56,554 bases of DNA from Thermodesulfobacteriota bacterium (GCA_026415035.1 JAOAHX010000021.1:1-56554); one strand, 5' to 3'; shown: positions 16,119 to 26,587, counted from the stretch's first letter. Program-made: numbers and translations. The notes: generated from the sequence alone by a model not told the origin.

Positions 16119-17674
16119 GCGTCCCTCCTCAATCGTTCTCTGGCTTTTCTGAACAATTCATGTTTCGTGGAGGCCTCTTCGGGGAAGCTCGCCCATCCAA
16201 ATTTGACCCTCAAAGGTCCATCCGGGCCCGAGAGGGGGTTTTTTCGCAGGTCTTCCTCCATCCGTTGCCGGATCGATTGAACCCCCTTCGAATCGGCTTC
16301 ACACAGGGCGACCAAGGTGGCCTCTCCTTCCCTTCTCATGAGCATATCCGATTTTCGGCAGAGCGATTGTCTGATTCTATGTTCCAGCTCGACCAGGATG
16401 GCCTCCCCACCTTTTGGGCGCCGGTCGACAAATTCGATCAGCAAGAGGGAAAGGGGAAGATTCTTTTTTTGGGCGCGCCGGATTTCGGCCTCCAGAACGA
16501 ACCGAAAATGGGGCTCCCGCCGGACTTCCTCGTAGATGGGCAGGGTAAAGGTGAAGGTGCTGCCCTTACCCACCTCGCTCTCCACCCAGATTTTTCCGCG
16601 ATGGGCCTCCACCAACCCTTTGGTGATGGCCAGCCCCAAACCGGTCCCTCCGGATGAGCGGTGGAGGGACCCTTCCACCTGAAAGAACTTCTCAAACACG
16701 GCATGGAGATGTTCTGCGGGAATTCCGATCCCTGTGTCTCTGACGGAGATGGCAATTTTGGGAGTTCCCCGGCAATCTTTTTCTTCGGAGAACCATTTCG
16801 CGATGACCGAAATCTTTCCTCCTTCGGGGGTGAATTTAATGGCATTGCCGATCAGGTTGACCAGGATCTGTTCGATCTTTTCTCTGTCTCCGTAGACAGG
16901 GGGGAGGCCTTCGGAGACCTCCGTCTCCAGGCGAAGCGATTTCCCATCGGCCTGCGGTTTGATGGACAGGAGGGTGTGGTCTATCAGGGGCTTTAAATCG
17001 GTCCGTTCCAGTTTTAGCTCGATTTTCCCGGATTCGATCTTGGAGAGATTCAAAAGGTCGTTCAAGATGTTGGTAAGCCGGGTGATGTTTCGATCGGCCA
17101 TCGAAAGAAACCTTGTCTGGTGTTCGTTGATCGGTCCTGTTTTTCCGGAGAGGATGAGCTGGATGGCATTCTTGATCGCGGCCAGGGGAGTCCTGAGTTC
17201 GTGGGAGGCGATCGAGACAAACTCCGATTTCATGGCGTCGATCTTTCTCAGTTCCTGATTGGCTTTTTCGAGCTGTTCGACATAATCCCTCATCCTCACA
17301 AAACGTTGCCTCTCCTCCAGGGCCTTTCTTAACCGGAGTAGCATTTCGTCTAAATTGAGGGGCTTGGTGAGGTAATCGCTGGCCCCCTGTTTCATCGCCT
17401 CGATTGCCGAGTCGATCGTGCCGTGGCCGGTCATCAGCACCGTGAGGGTCTCCGGCCTTAATCGGGAGATTTCGGTGATGAGCTGAAGGCCGTCGAGGAC
17501 GGGCATTTTCAGGTCGGTCAACACGAGATCGAACTTCTCCTGGGCGATCTTTTTCAACGCTTCCTCTCCATTCTCTGCCAAGGAGACCCGAAAGCCTCCG
17601 AGTCGGGTGAGAGCTTTGAAGAGGAAGTCGCGGATCTCTTTCTCGTCGTCGACGACCAGAATCTTATCTTCCAT
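16115..17674 (-). CDS. Receiver-histidine kinase with degenerate GGDEF-like C-terminal domain
   Basis: A 519-residue cytoplasmic protein with no membrane segment. Receiver domain is at 3-118 (DDEKE, TDLKMP with phospho-Asp, TKPLNLDE); HisKA at about 152-220 ([14 protein letters not shown], catalytic His in SHELR); HATPase at about 262-375 (N box [34 protein letters not shown]). Residues 375-519 follow a diguanylate-cyclase pattern ([14 protein letters not shown], final [12 protein letters not shown]) but the catalytic GGDEF position reads REGEAT, so cyclase activity is not expected. ATG 17674 is preferred to an in-frame start at 17719 because GGGAGG precedes it and it overlaps the previous stop (TAATG). 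Confidence 0.88.
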   Translation of the reverse strand: MEDKILVVDDEKEIRDFLFKALTRLGGFRVSLAENGEEALKKIAQEKFDLVLTDLKMPVLDGLQLITEISRLRPETLTVLMTGHGTIDSAIEAMKQGASDYLTKPLNLDEMLLRLRKALEERQRFVRMRDYVEQLEKANQELRKIDAMKSEFVSIASHELRTPLAAIKNAIQLILSGKTGPINEHQTRFLSMADRNITRLTNILNDLLNLSKIESGKIELKLERTDLKPLIDHTLLSIKPQADGKSLRLETEVSEGLPPVYGDREKIEQILVNLIGNAIKFTPEGGKISVIAKWFSEEKDCRGTPKIAISVRDTGIGIPAEHLHAVFEKFFQVEGSLHRSSGGTGLGLAITKGLVEAHRGKIWVESEVGKGSTFTFTLPIYEEVRREPHFRFVLEAEIRRAQKKNLPLSLLLIEFVDRRPKGGEAILVELEHRIRQSLCRKSDMLMRREGEATLVALCEADSKGVQSIRQRMEEDLRKNPLSGPDGPLRVKFGWASFPEEASTKHELFRKARERLRRDA

Positions 17675-17886
17675 TATTTCTTGTCCTCCCGGAAAAGCGT
17701 TTCTCTCCCGGAGAGCCACTCGTCCAGCGCCTGCTTTTGAAACCGCCAGCTACCCCCCACCTTCCGGCCAGGGATCTCTCCGTTTTTGGCAAGTCGATAG
17801 AGGGTCCGGACATGGACGCTTAAATATTCGGCCGCTTCTTTTGGGGTCAACACTTCTTTCGTTCGGGGTTCCGAAGATCGATTCAT
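17674..17886 (-). CDS. Excisionase-family (MerR-like) helix-turn-helix DNA-binding protein, 70 aa
   Basis: A short winged HTH_17 protein. The core [24 protein letters not shown], then [12 protein letters not shown], matches the excisionase/BldC fold that reads DNA with a helix-turn-helix plus a beta-hairpin wing. There is no integrase gene nearby, so a phage excisionase role is unlikely. It overlaps the hybrid kinase gene upstream (ATGA) and the receiver-kinase gene downstream (TAATG), so all are probably made together. It could be the DNA-binding output for the two kinases, which themselves have none; that is inference. Confidence 0.85.
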   Translation of the reverse strand: MNRSSEPRTKEVLTPKEAAEYLSVHVRTLYRLAKNGEIPGRKVGGSWRFQKQALDEWLSGRETLFREDKK

Positions 17887-20800
17887 TTTGGGTCTCCCAC
17901 TTCTCTGTCCAGTATCTCTCTCACTCTCTTTACCAGGGTTTCAGGGGAAAAGGGCTTCTGAAGGAGATCGACCCCCTCCCTCAGCACCCCGTGGCGGAGG
18001 ATCGAATCCTCCGTGTAGCCGCTCATATAGAGCACTTTCAGGTTGGGCATGGAGGATTTGAGCACGTCGGCGATCTCCCGGCCGCTCATCCCGGGCATGA
18101 CCACATCGGTGAGGAGGAGATCAAAGGTCATCTGGGGTTGATTTCGAATCACAGCCAAAGCCTCATTTCCATCCTTGGCGACCTCCACCCGATACCCCCG
18201 CTCCCGGAGGACCCGGGCGGCCAGCTCTCGGACCGCAGGCTCGTCCTCCACAAGAAGAACGGCCTCGGTTCCCCCTTTTACCCCGTTCGACCTCTCTTTT
18301 CGCCAGAGAGGGTCCTCCTCCTCTTCGACTCTGGGGAGGTAGATCTTAAACGTCGTGCCAAGGCCCAATTCACTGAAGACGGCGATGTGGCCACCGCTCT
18401 GCTTTACGATTCCATAGACTGTAGACAACCCCAACCCCGTGCCCTTCCCTTTCTCTTTGGTTGTGAAGAAGGGTTCGAAGATCCTTTCCTTGACCTCGGG
18501 CGACATCCCGACTCCATTGTCGCTGACGGTAAGTCTCACATAGGGGCCAGGCTTCATCTCGAGGCGGTTGCGGACCTCCTCTTCCGTTAGGTCCACATTG
18601 GAGGTTTCGATGATGAGCCTTCCCCCGTTCGGCATGGCATCCCTGGCGTTGACCGCCAGATTGAGGAGGACCTGCTCCATCTGCCCGGGATCGGTCTTGA
18701 TCTTACCGAGATCCTCGGAAAGGTGATAATCCAGTTCAATGTCTTCTCCGAGAATTCGGTGGAGCATCTTGTTAAGGTCCTTGAGAAGGGTATTGAGATT
18801 GATCACCTTGAATTCGAGCATCTGGCGACGGCTGAAGGCCAGAAGCTGACGCGTCAGGGTGGAGGCACGCTCCGAAGCTTTCAGGATCTCCTCGAGGTTT
18901 CCATAGAGGAGATTGTCCCTGTCCAGATGCAAGCAGGAAAGCTCCGCATATCCTTTGATGACGGTGAGGAGATTGTTGAAGTCGTGCGCAATCCCGCCTG
19001 CCAGACGTCCAATGGCCTCCATCTTCTGTGCATGTCGGAGCTGTTCTTCGGTCTGGCGCAAAGCTTCCTCCGCCCGTTTCAGCTCGGTGATGTCCTCACA
19101 GGTCATAAGATGTTCGCCAGTATCCAAACGGACGATCATGAAGTTGACGATCTTTTGGGTCCCGTCTTGGCATTTAACGGAAAAGATGCGGGACCTTTTC
19201 TCTCCCGAGGCCAACCAACGCGAATCCTCCAGCCAGGTGGAGATAACCTGGCGTCGATAGTCAGGATCGGGATGGGCCTTTCTGAACCAGGTTCTTCCAT
19301 CGGGAATATCCTGAGAATCGTATCCGAAAAGCTCCACGAATTTCGAATTGATATACCGGAATGTCCCTTCCTGACCGATCAGAACCATCCCGAAGGGAGC
19401 ATTTTCCAAAAGGGATTTGAATCGTTCTCGTTCGGTCCTGAGGATCTCTTCGGCTCTTTTGCGGAGGGTAATGTCCTCGATAAAACCTTCCAGGAAAAGC
19501 ATGGCCCCATCCTTTCCGAAGACAGCCCGGGCGCTATCCCGGATCCAGATCTTTGTCCCATCCTTTCGAAGGGCTTCATATTCGAGGCCAAGGACTTTTC
19601 CGGCCCCCTCTTTCAAGGCCTGGATGAAGATCTTCCGTTGATAGGGTTCGGCATAGAACTGTGCAGCGATGTCCTTAATCTCTTCGATCATCTCCTCAGG
19701 CGATTCATATCCGAAGATGCGGGCCATGGCGGGGTTGACCTCCAAGAAGCGCCCTTCGATCGAACTCCTGTAGATGCCCTCCACAGCATTTTCGAATAGG
19801 CTCCGATATCTCTTTTCGCTTTCTCTCAAAACCTCTTCTGCCCTTTTTCGCTCATCGATGTCCCTGGCCCAGACCTGAATTCCTGGCTCTTCCAAGTAAC
19901 TGATCACTTTGGCGTTGATCTCTCCCCAAAAGGAGGTGCCATCTTTACGAAGGAATTTCACCTCGTAGGTGGAAGGGGGAGATTCCCCTCGCAATCGGGC
20001 CATCGCCCTTTCCCGGGTGAGACTCTGGTAGTCGGGATGATAAACCCTCCAGTGGTCGAGGCCGATCAACTCGCCTTCTTCATATCCCAGCATCTCGTAG
20101 AGCCGACGGTTTGCAAAGATAATCTTCATCCCCTTCTGGATCCAGATTCCATCGAAACTCTCCTCGACCAGAGTCCGGTAGCGCTCCTCGCTGGCCTTCA
20201 AGGCCTCTTCGGCCCGTCTGTGGCGAATCGCTGCCCCAAAAATCTCGGCCGCGTAGCGAAGGGCTTCTACCTCGGCCTTGGTCCAGGTCCGTTCCCTGCG
20301 ACACTCGTCGAATCCGATGAACCCCCACCATCGCTCTCCTACAAATACCGGGACGACCAGGATGGATTGAATATCCTGGAGACCTAAAAACTCTCTCTCT
20401 TTTTCTGGAAATTCTTTCACATGGCCCTGAATCACCTCGCCTCGACCCAAGAGCTCTACCCAGCGTGAAAAGCCCATTTTCAGGAAGGAGAAGTTTTGAA
20501 GTTGGGGATTGTCGATCTGGGGTTCTATCCCCTCATCGACCCATTCATACCTTTGGCTCGTCAAGAGGTCACCCTCCGGCCCAAGATGATTCTCGAAAAT
20601 ATAGACCCGACTCACCTCGGAGGCCTTCCCCAGTCTCCTCAATACCTCCTCGATGCTCTGAAGCCATCCGGTCCCTCCTAAAAACGATTTTGAAGCAAAG
20701 CCCAAGGCCTCCAGGATGGCATCCTTCCGGCGGAGGGATACTTCATCTTCGATGGAAGAGGTGATATCACGGATATATTCGATCACCCCCCTGATCTGGT

Positions 20801-21182
20801 TCGTCGCAGGGTCGAGTAAAGGGAAGGTGTGGAGCTCCAGCCATGCCGTTATTTCGGCATTTTCCCCCACCTTTGGCACCACTGCGGTGGCTTTCTGGCC
20901 TGTTTGGAGGGTTTGGTGGGCGGGGCAGATCTCACACCGTTCGGCCCTTTTACAATAGACTTCGTAGCATTTTTTACCCACAAGGGGCATGGCATGGGCA
21001 TACCAGCGTTCCACGGTGGGATTGACGCGAATGATCGTCAACTCCCGATCGAGGATGCTCAGACCATCCTGGATGGAGGCGAATATGTCCGAAAGGAGAT
21101 GTTCTGTCTCAGGCTGGGGGAAACGTTCTTCTTTTTTGACCTTTTTGTTCCGAGACATCTTCTCGATTTTAGGAAAATGCAA
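17883..21182 (-). CDS. Multi-PAS/GAF hybrid sensor histidine kinase with C-terminal receiver
   Basis: A 1099-residue soluble sensor with no transmembrane helix. Domains in order: PAS with a cysteine cluster C72, C77, C83, C86; GAF at about 160-315; three further PAS/PAC units at about 325-705, each followed by an RAEE-type linker; HisKA with [18 protein letters not shown] near 735; HATPase at about 835-950 ([22 protein letters not shown], split between sub-motifs; [13 protein letters not shown]); receiver at about 970-1090 ([21 protein letters not shown]). The start is TTG 21182, supported by AAGGA 7 bases upstream; an in-frame ATG at 21158 has little spacing. It heads the four-gene signalling module. 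Confidence 0.9.
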   Translation of the reverse strand: MHFPKIEKMSRNKKVKKEERFPQPETEHLLSDIFASIQDGLSILDRELTIIRVNPTVERWYAHAMPLVGKKCYEVYCKRAERCEICPAHQTLQTGQKATAVVPKVGENAEITAWLELHTFPLLDPATNQIRGVIEYIRDITSSIEDEVSLRRKDAILEALGFASKSFLGGTGWLQSIEEVLRRLGKASEVSRVYIFENHLGPEGDLLTSQRYEWVDEGIEPQIDNPQLQNFSFLKMGFSRWVELLGRGEVIQGHVKEFPEKEREFLGLQDIQSILVVPVFVGERWWGFIGFDECRRERTWTKAEVEALRYAAEIFGAAIRHRRAEEALKASEERYRTLVEESFDGIWIQKGMKIIFANRRLYEMLGYEEGELIGLDHWRVYHPDYQSLTRERAMARLRGESPPSTYEVKFLRKDGTSFWGEINAKVISYLEEPGIQVWARDIDERKRAEEVLRESEKRYRSLFENAVEGIYRSSIEGRFLEVNPAMARIFGYESPEEMIEEIKDIAAQFYAEPYQRKIFIQALKEGAGKVLGLEYEALRKDGTKIWIRDSARAVFGKDGAMLFLEGFIEDITLRKRAEEILRTERERFKSLLENAPFGMVLIGQEGTFRYINSKFVELFGYDSQDIPDGRTWFRKAHPDPDYRRQVISTWLEDSRWLASGEKRSRIFSVKCQDGTQKIVNFMIVRLDTGEHLMTCEDITELKRAEEALRQTEEQLRHAQKMEAIGRLAGGIAHDFNNLLTVIKGYAELSCLHLDRDNLLYGNLEEILKASERASTLTRQLLAFSRRQMLEFKVINLNTLLKDLNKMLHRILGEDIELDYHLSEDLGKIKTDPGQMEQVLLNLAVNARDAMPNGGRLIIETSNVDLTEEEVRNRLEMKPGPYVRLTVSDNGVGMSPEVKERIFEPFFTTKEKGKGTGLGLSTVYGIVKQSGGHIAVFSELGLGTTFKIYLPRVEEEEDPLWRKERSNGVKGGTEAVLLVEDEPAVRELAARVLRERGYRVEVAKDGNEALAVIRNQPQMTFDLLLTDVVMPGMSGREIADVLKSSMPNLKVLYMSGYTEDSILRHGVLREGVDLLQKPFSPETLVKRVREILDREVGDPK

Positions 21183-21245
21183 TTTCTATTCCTTTTTGGC
21201 CTAATTTTTCCTAAAAAGGGTGTAAGAAGACCTAACTATTCAAAA

Positions 21246-21343
21246 TTAAGGCAATTTTTGAGGTTTTTTTCAAGGGGACTCTGGGGCAAGTCGGAATGGA
21301 AGATAATGGAAAAAGTGGATAAATTGTGATAGAATTGCCTAAG
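21246..21343. promoter_or_regulatory. AT-rich upstream region of the kinase gene with a spaced inverted repeat
   Basis: The 179-base gap between the molybdenum hydroxylase stop and the kinase start is AT-rich and holds TTAAGGCAATT (21246-21256) and AATTGCCTAAG (21333-21343), an inverted pair about 76 bases apart, plus several TTAGG words. This is where a promoter for the signalling module should lie. No good -35/-10 pair was found, and the repeats may be chance. Confidence 0.3.
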
Positions 21344-21361
21344 AAATGACAAATTTGGACA

Positions 21362-23656
21362 TCAATGTCCTTTATCCTTCAGGGCCTTTAAAATCTTTTC
21401 AGGGGTAATTGGGAGATCCTTGATCCTGACGCCAATGGCGTCAAAAATGGCATTCGCAATGGCAGGCGCTGTGGGGACGAGCCCTGGTTCTCCAATCCCT
21501 TTCGCCCCAAAAGGGCCGGTGGGGTCGTCCGTTTCGATGACGACCGTTTCGATAGGAGGCATGTCAGCCGCCGTAAGTATCTTATAATCCCGGAAGTCGG
21601 GATTGAGGACTTTTCCTTCCTTTAGGACAAGTTGTTCCATGAGGGCGTATCCGATTCCCATGGCCGCCCCTCCATAGACCTGTCCCTCCAGTAACATTGG
21701 ATTGATTGCCCTCCCGACGTCGTGGGCGGCGATATATTTGAGGATTTTCACCTGGCCGGTCTTTCGATCCACCTCCACCTCGACGCCATGGGTCCCGTAG
21801 GCATAGGTGACCGAAAGATTCCCCTTAAATTCTTTGTCCAGGTTTTCGTTGGGCGGATCGTAAAAATGTTCAGCCATCACCATCCTTCCAGCCGTGCTGT
21901 AGTGAGAGGCCCTGAGGATCTTCCCAAGAGGAGACTTTTTTTCGGGATCGACTTTGGAGTAGATCACCCGATCCCGGATATCGAGGTGTTCTGGGTTTTC
22001 TCCGAGGACCCGGGAGGCCACCTCGAGGATCTGCTCCTTCACTTTTTTTGCAGCGATCCGGGCGGAGTTGCCCGCCACATAAGTCGTCCGGCTGGCATGG
22101 GCCCCTACATCCCAAGGACAGATGTCCGTATCCGTATGGGTGATCACGACATCCTCGACTCGCACGCCCAGCTCTTCGGCAACGATCTGGGCGATCACCG
22201 TATCGGCCCCCTGTCCCATATCGGTGGCGCCGGTGATGACATTGACCGTTCCAAAGTCATCGACCTTGATGATCGTCCCGCAGCCGTCCGATTTATACAC
22301 CCGGGCTCCGCCGCCAACGTGGATGAGGGAGGCCATCCCGACGCCCCTTCCGTTCCTCCTCCCCCTTTTCTGCCGCCAATCCAGTTTCTGTGCCACCGCA
22401 TCGATACACTCGCCCAACCCACAGGTCAGGATGTGAAACCGCTGCGGAGTGACCTCGCCGGCCGTATTCGCATTTCTCATCCTGAAGTCGAGCGGGTCGA
22501 TTCCCGCCATCTCCGCAAGGATGTCCATTTGAGACTCGATGGCAAAAGTCGCCTGGGGGTTTCCATATCCCCGGAAGGCCTGGCAATAGGTGTTGTTGGT
22601 ATAGACGCATTTGGCCACATATCGAACATTGGGGACTTTGTAGAGGGAAGAGGTGGGCATCATCATGACCGAAGGGGTGGTGGCGCCCCAGGAGGTGTAG
22701 GCCCCGTTGTCAAGCACCATTCGGACATCCCTGAAGGTCAGCAAGCCCTCCTTGGTACAGCCCTGGGCGATGTCGATGATGGCGGGCTGTCTCGGAGAGG
22801 TGGCGAAGAACTCTTCTTCACGGGTGAAGACGATTTTGACGGGCTTTCGGGTCTTGTGGGCCAGGAGGATGGCGATATATTCATAGGCATAGGTGTCCAA
22901 TTTGCTTCCGAAGGCCCCTCCTATTTTGGTCTTGATCACCCTTGCCCTTTTGCCTTCGAGCCCCATGGCGGCAAGGGCCTCGGTAAAGTCTCTCTGAGCT
23001 AAGGAGGGGATCTGCGTATTGCTGTAAAGGGTGAGGTTGTCCCTCGGATCGAAAAGGGCGATGCATCCACTTGTCCCCATACAGCAGTGGTTGACCCAGG
23101 TGAGTCTAAACCGATCCTCTGCAATGTATGCCGAATTCTTTCGCGCCTCCTCCACATCTCCGGCCACCAGTCTCCAGGGGAGGTTGAGGACGTTGGTCGG
23201 TTTCTTTTCCTTTCCGCCCAGGTGGTCTTCGTGGATCAGGGGAGCCCCTTCCTTCATCGCCTCTTCTGGATCGAAAACCGCCGGAAGAAGTTCATACTCG
23301 ACCTTGATCCGTTCGATGGCCTCCGCAGCGATGTCGGGATCGGTGGCCGCCACTGCCGCCACTTCGTCGCGGCAGGAGCGAACCTTGTCCCGTTTGAGGG
23401 GCATATTGTCTTTATAAAACCCGAACTTGATCAAGGGGGTGTTATATCCGGTGAGGACCGCCTTGACCCCAGGCAGCCGCTCTGCCGCCGAGGTGTCGAT
23501 GTGAAGGATCCTCGCATGAGGGTAGGGGCTGTAAAGGATTTTTCCCCAGAGCATGCCCGGGATTTTCAGGTCCTGAATATAGACGGCCTTTCCGGTGACC
23601 TTCTCTTCGGCATCGATCTTGGGAATTCGCTTTCCGACGGCAAAAAATTCCGACAT
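21362..23656 (-). CDS. Molybdenum hydroxylase large subunit (xanthine dehydrogenase/aldehyde oxidase family)
   Basis: A 764-residue Mo-pyranopterin subunit. The a/b-hammerhead domain is at about 15-125, followed by the two molybdopterin-binding domains. Visible motifs are IGGAFGSK (cofactor loop, about 245), QAFRGYGNPQ (active-site loop, about 365), GATDMGQGADTVIAQI (about 490) and GAKGIGEPG (about 720), the last holding the catalytic Glu. The active-site loop lacks the AYRCSFR signature of aerobic CO dehydrogenase, so this is a hydroxylase or reductase of an organic substrate. ATG 23656 follows AGGAGG. It works with the FeS and FAD subunits encoded just upstream; the order is FAD, FeS, Mo. 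Confidence 0.9.
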   Translation of the reverse strand: MSEFFAVGKRIPKIDAEEKVTGKAVYIQDLKIPGMLWGKILYSPYPHARILHIDTSAAERLPGVKAVLTGYNTPLIKFGFYKDNMPLKRDKVRSCRDEVAAVAATDPDIAAEAIERIKVEYELLPAVFDPEEAMKEGAPLIHEDHLGGKEKKPTNVLNLPWRLVAGDVEEARKNSAYIAEDRFRLTWVNHCCMGTSGCIALFDPRDNLTLYSNTQIPSLAQRDFTEALAAMGLEGKRARVIKTKIGGAFGSKLDTYAYEYIAILLAHKTRKPVKIVFTREEEFFATSPRQPAIIDIAQGCTKEGLLTFRDVRMVLDNGAYTSWGATTPSVMMMPTSSLYKVPNVRYVAKCVYTNNTYCQAFRGYGNPQATFAIESQMDILAEMAGIDPLDFRMRNANTAGEVTPQRFHILTCGLGECIDAVAQKLDWRQKRGRRNGRGVGMASLIHVGGGARVYKSDGCGTIIKVDDFGTVNVITGATDMGQGADTVIAQIVAEELGVRVEDVVITHTDTDICPWDVGAHASRTTYVAGNSARIAAKKVKEQILEVASRVLGENPEHLDIRDRVIYSKVDPEKKSPLGKILRASHYSTAGRMVMAEHFYDPPNENLDKEFKGNLSVTYAYGTHGVEVEVDRKTGQVKILKYIAAHDVGRAINPMLLEGQVYGGAAMGIGYALMEQLVLKEGKVLNPDFRDYKILTAADMPPIETVVIETDDPTGPFGAKGIGEPGLVPTAPAIANAIFDAIGVRIKDLPITPEKILKALKDKGH

Positions 23657-23869
23657 GTAACCTCCTGTTATCCCAGCCGAAACTGGAAGCTCGAAATCGG
23701 AAACAAATTCAAATTTCGGACGACTAACTTTTCGAACCGTTTTCGAACTTTCTTAAAATAGATCCGAGGATAACCGTCGACCCCGAAGCTTCCCTTTCCA
23801 ATTCCTTGCGTTCTTTTTTCGGACCCATCTCGTCACTAGTCCCCATAATTTTCAACTCATTCAACCGCT
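23657..23869. other. 213-bp repeat-rich spacer between hydroxylase subunit genes
   Basis: No gene is seen. The half nearest the large subunit is full of TTCGAA, TTCGAAC and AAATTTCGG words (23690-23760), related to the heptad repeats elsewhere in the window. The other half has no recognised signal. Such a long gap between subunit genes of one enzyme is unusual and suggests repeat insertion. Confidence 0.5.
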
Positions 23870-24337
23870 TTATCCTTTTTGACTGGCCGCCTGGATTGCC
23901 TGGATGATCTGGATGTATCCGGTGCACCGGCAGAGGTTACCCGATATGGCTAGGCGGATCTCCTCCTCAGTGGGATGGGGGATTTCGTCGAGGAGGGCCT
24001 TCGCCGATAGGATCATCCCTGGCGTGCAGAACCCACACTGAACCGCCCCGTTCTCTATGAAGGCCTTCTGAAGGGGATGGAGTTTTCCATCTACCTCCGC
24101 CAGCCCTTCGATGGTCATGATCCTGGTCCCCTCTGCCTCAAGGATCGGAAAGAGGCAGGAGTTGACCGCCTTTCCATTGACCAAAACCGTGCAGGCCCCA
24201 CATTCTCCCATGCCGCATCCTTCCTTGGTACCGGTCAGGCCCAGATCGTCTCTGAGAACCTCCAGAAGGGTGCGGTGGGGCTCCACCTCAATCCCAACGG
24301 AATCTCCGTTCAATACAAAATGGACAGTCTGTTTCAT
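23870..24337 (-). CDS. Molybdenum hydroxylase small subunit, two [2Fe-2S] clusters
   Basis: A 155-residue ferredoxin-like subunit of normal family length. The plant-type cluster is bound by GCGMGECGACTVLVNG plus the Cys of NSCLF (about 40-65); the second by CGFCTPGM (about 104) and NLCRCTGY (about 140). It passes electrons between the Mo subunit and FAD. An in-frame start at 24511 would add 58 unrelated residues lying inside the FAD-subunit gene, so ATG 24335-24337 is taken. AGGA lies about 10 bases before it. Confidence 0.92.
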   Translation of the reverse strand: MKQTVHFVLNGDSVGIEVEPHRTLLEVLRDDLGLTGTKEGCGMGECGACTVLVNGKAVNSCLFPILEAEGTRIMTIEGLAEVDGKLHPLQKAFIENGAVQCGFCTPGMILSAKALLDEIPHPTEEEIRLAISGNLCRCTGYIQIIQAIQAASQKG

Positions 24338-24408
24338 GGTGGACCCGTCCTTTCTCATTCCAGAAATGGACGATTTCGTGGGGGAGTCGTGGCTCGACCT
24401 TTTGACAT

Positions 24409-25269
24409 TTATGACCCTTCGATCGATTGGCGGATGGCTTTTTCGACGAGGACGCCGACCATCGCTTTTCGGTACTCTGCCGACCCCCGGATATCGGTTA
24501 TGGGATGGCACTCCTGCCTCGCCTCTTCCGCTGCTCGTTCGATGAGGCGATCCTCCAAAGGGTTTCCCTCGAGGACCTTTTCGGCCTTCTTCGCCCGGAT
24601 GGGAGTGGGGGCGACCGCCCCGAGGGCGATGCGAGCCCGTTCACAGATTCGGGTGGAGGGGTTGAGCGTCAATAGGACCGCCACATTGACGACGGCGAGA
24701 TCGACGCTCCTTCTCCGCCCCAGTTTCAAATAGACCCCCCTGCTATGGGTTGGAGGGTAGGGGAGAAGGACCTCCTTGAGGACCTCCTTTTTGCCCAGTG
24801 CGGTTTCGCCAGGGCCAAGGAAGAAGGTTTCGAGGGGGAGGCATCTCTCCCCCTTTTCGCTGACCAGATGAACCTGAGCTTCATAGACGAGCAAGGCAGG
24901 GGCCGTCTCCGCAGAGGGCGAGGCGGTGCAGAGATTTCCTCCGAGGGTTCCGACATTGCGGACCTGAACAGAGCCGAGCTGACCCGAGGCCAAAGAGAGG
25001 ATAGGGAAATACCTTCGGATCTCCTCGGACTGCTCGATCCTCCGGTGGGTGACCAGGGCGCCTATTTTAAATTCTCCGTTGGACTCCACATGATCGAGTC
25101 CAGGGATCCCCCTTAAAGAGATGAGGACATCGGGAGAGAGTTTCTTCTGGCGGATCATCACCAGGAGGTCTGTGGCCCCGGCGATCAATCTGGCCCGATC
25201 CCCGTATTGATCGAGCAGCCGGAAGACCTCCTCCAGGGTTCGGGGTTTGAGGTAGTCGAATCGGTTCAT
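24409..25269 (-). CDS. Molybdenum hydroxylase FAD-binding subunit (CoxM/XdhB-like)
   Basis: A 286-residue subunit with an N-terminal PCMH-type FAD domain (LLDQYGDRARLIAGATDLLVMI; FAD loops RNVGTLGGNLCTASPSAET, about 100-118) and a C-terminal CO-dehydrogenase flavoprotein domain ending near KAMVGVLVEKA. It takes electrons from the 2Fe-2S subunit to an external acceptor. ATG 25269 is preceded by GAGGAG at 6 bases; an upstream in-frame start at 25323 would overlap the transporter gene. It follows the TRAP transporter genes closely, suggesting one transcript. Confidence 0.92.
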   Translation of the reverse strand: MNRFDYLKPRTLEEVFRLLDQYGDRARLIAGATDLLVMIRQKKLSPDVLISLRGIPGLDHVESNGEFKIGALVTHRRIEQSEEIRRYFPILSLASGQLGSVQVRNVGTLGGNLCTASPSAETAPALLVYEAQVHLVSEKGERCLPLETFFLGPGETALGKKEVLKEVLLPYPPTHSRGVYLKLGRRRSVDLAVVNVAVLLTLNPSTRICERARIALGAVAPTPIRAKKAEKVLEGNPLEDRLIERAAEEARQECHPITDIRGSAEYRKAMVGVLVEKAIRQSIEGS

Positions 25270-25291
25270 AACGCTCTCCTCGGGAATCTCT

Positions 25292-26587
25292 CTACTTGAC
25301 CAACCCCGGCAGAAAGAGGGCAATTTGAGGAAAGAAGATCATCAAGGCCATGGTGACGACATAAGCAGGGATGAACCAAAATACGCCTCGGAAGACCGTC
25401 GAGAGGGGGATGTCCGGGGCCATGCCCGAAACCACATAGGCGCAGATCCCCACGGGTGGGGTGACCGCCCCCAGCGTGGTGACCACCGTCAGGATACAGC
25501 CGAACCAGACGGGATCGTATCCCAACTTCACCGCCATGGGGAAGAAGATCGGGATCGAGATCAGGAGGAAACCGAGGGCATCCATCACCATCCCCGCAAT
25601 GGCATAAATGAGGAGGATGCAGGTCAAGATCATGTAGGGAGGAACCTGAAGGGTTGAAACGAAATCGACCGCCTGGAAGGGAAGTCGGCTGATGGTCAAG
25701 AATCGGCCGAAGATCACCGCTCCCCAGACGATGACGATGACCATGCAAGTGACCCTCAAGGCATCGGTCAGGGCAGAGAGGAATCCCCTCCAGGTCAGCT
25801 TCCTCCGGATGGTCCATGCGATCAACAGGGCGAAGAAGGTTCCCGCTGCCCCGGCTTCGGTCGGCGTATAGGCGCCTGAATAGAGTCCTCCCATCACCAA
25901 ACCGAAGAGGATGACCATCTCGGCCATTCCGGGCGTGGCCTTGATCTTATCGAGGAGATTGACCTTCGGCCCTCCAGGTCCCCATTCCGGATGTCTCAGA
26001 CAGATGAGGTAGACGGTCAGCACGAAGAGAAACGCCAAGAGAAGGCCCGGGAGCGTCGATCCCCAGAAGAGCTTTCCGATCGACTGGCCGGTCTGGATCC
26101 CGTAAACGATCAGCACCACGCTCGGAGGAATGACGACCCCAAGGGTCGAGCCGCAGGCGATGGCTCCCGAAGAGAGGGCCTTATGATATCGATACTTCTC
26201 CATCTCCGGCAGGGCCACAGTCGACATGGTGGCCGCCGTCGCATTGTTGGAACCGCAGATGGCCGAGAACCCTGCGCAGGCCATGATCGTGGCCATCGCC
26301 ACCCCTCCCCGGGTGCGGCCGAACCACTTGTAGGCCGCCTCGTAGAGGTTCTTGTTGACCCCGGAATAGAAGCAGATCGTGCCCATCAGGATGAAAAGGG
26401 GGATGACGGTCAGGCCATAGGAGGAGAAGATCGACCAGGTCTCCGTCCCGAGGATGGAGAGGGCAGAATCGATCCCGGTCACATACCAGAGGCCGAGAAA
26501 ACCGACCAGCGCCATGGCAAAGCCCACGGGCATCTGGAGGAGGATCATCAATCCGAGGAGGACGAGGATGCCGATCAGACCGACCAT
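25292..26587 (-). CDS. dctM: TRAP transporter large permease (DctM)
   Basis: A 431-residue DctM subunit with about 12 hydrophobic segments over its whole length and family motifs near the start (MLGIL-like first helix, LFILMGTICFYSG) and in the middle (GVVIPPSVVLIVYGI; TEAGAAGTFFALL). It is the Na+-coupled translocating subunit of a tripartite ATP-independent periplasmic transporter. An AAGGAG site precedes ATG 26587. The stop of DctQ lies immediately before its start. It completes the set with the DctP and DctQ genes upstream. Confidence 0.95.
   Translation of the reverse strand: MVGLIGILVLLGLMILLQMPVGFAMALVGFLGLWYVTGIDSALSILGTETWSIFSSYGLTVIPLFILMGTICFYSGVNKNLYEAAYKWFGRTRGGVAMATIMACAGFSAICGSNNATAATMSTVALPEMEKYRYHKALSSGAIACGSTLGVVIPPSVVLIVYGIQTGQSIGKLFWGSTLPGLLLAFLFVLTVYLICLRHPEWGPGGPKVNLLDKIKATPGMAEMVILFGLVMGGLYSGAYTPTEAGAAGTFFALLIAWTIRRKLTWRGFLSALTDALRVTCMVIVIVWGAVIFGRFLTISRLPFQAVDFVSTLQVPPYMILTCILLIYAIAGMVMDALGFLLISIPIFFPMAVKLGYDPVWFGCILTVVTTLGAVTPPVGICAYVVSGMAPDIPLSTVFRGVFWFIPAYVVTMALMIFFPQIALFLPGLVK

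Noticed and set aside
16115-16550. Active diguanylate cyclase domain
   Set aside because: The GGDEF motif is replaced by REGEAT, so catalysis is not expected.
17674-17886. Prophage excisionase
   Set aside because: No integrase, attachment site or phage genes nearby; it is locked by overlaps into a signalling gene block.
21362-23656. Naming the Mo enzyme aerobic CO dehydrogenase because of the M-S-L gene order
   Set aside because: The AYRCSFR active-site loop is absent; QAFRGYGNPQ is present instead.
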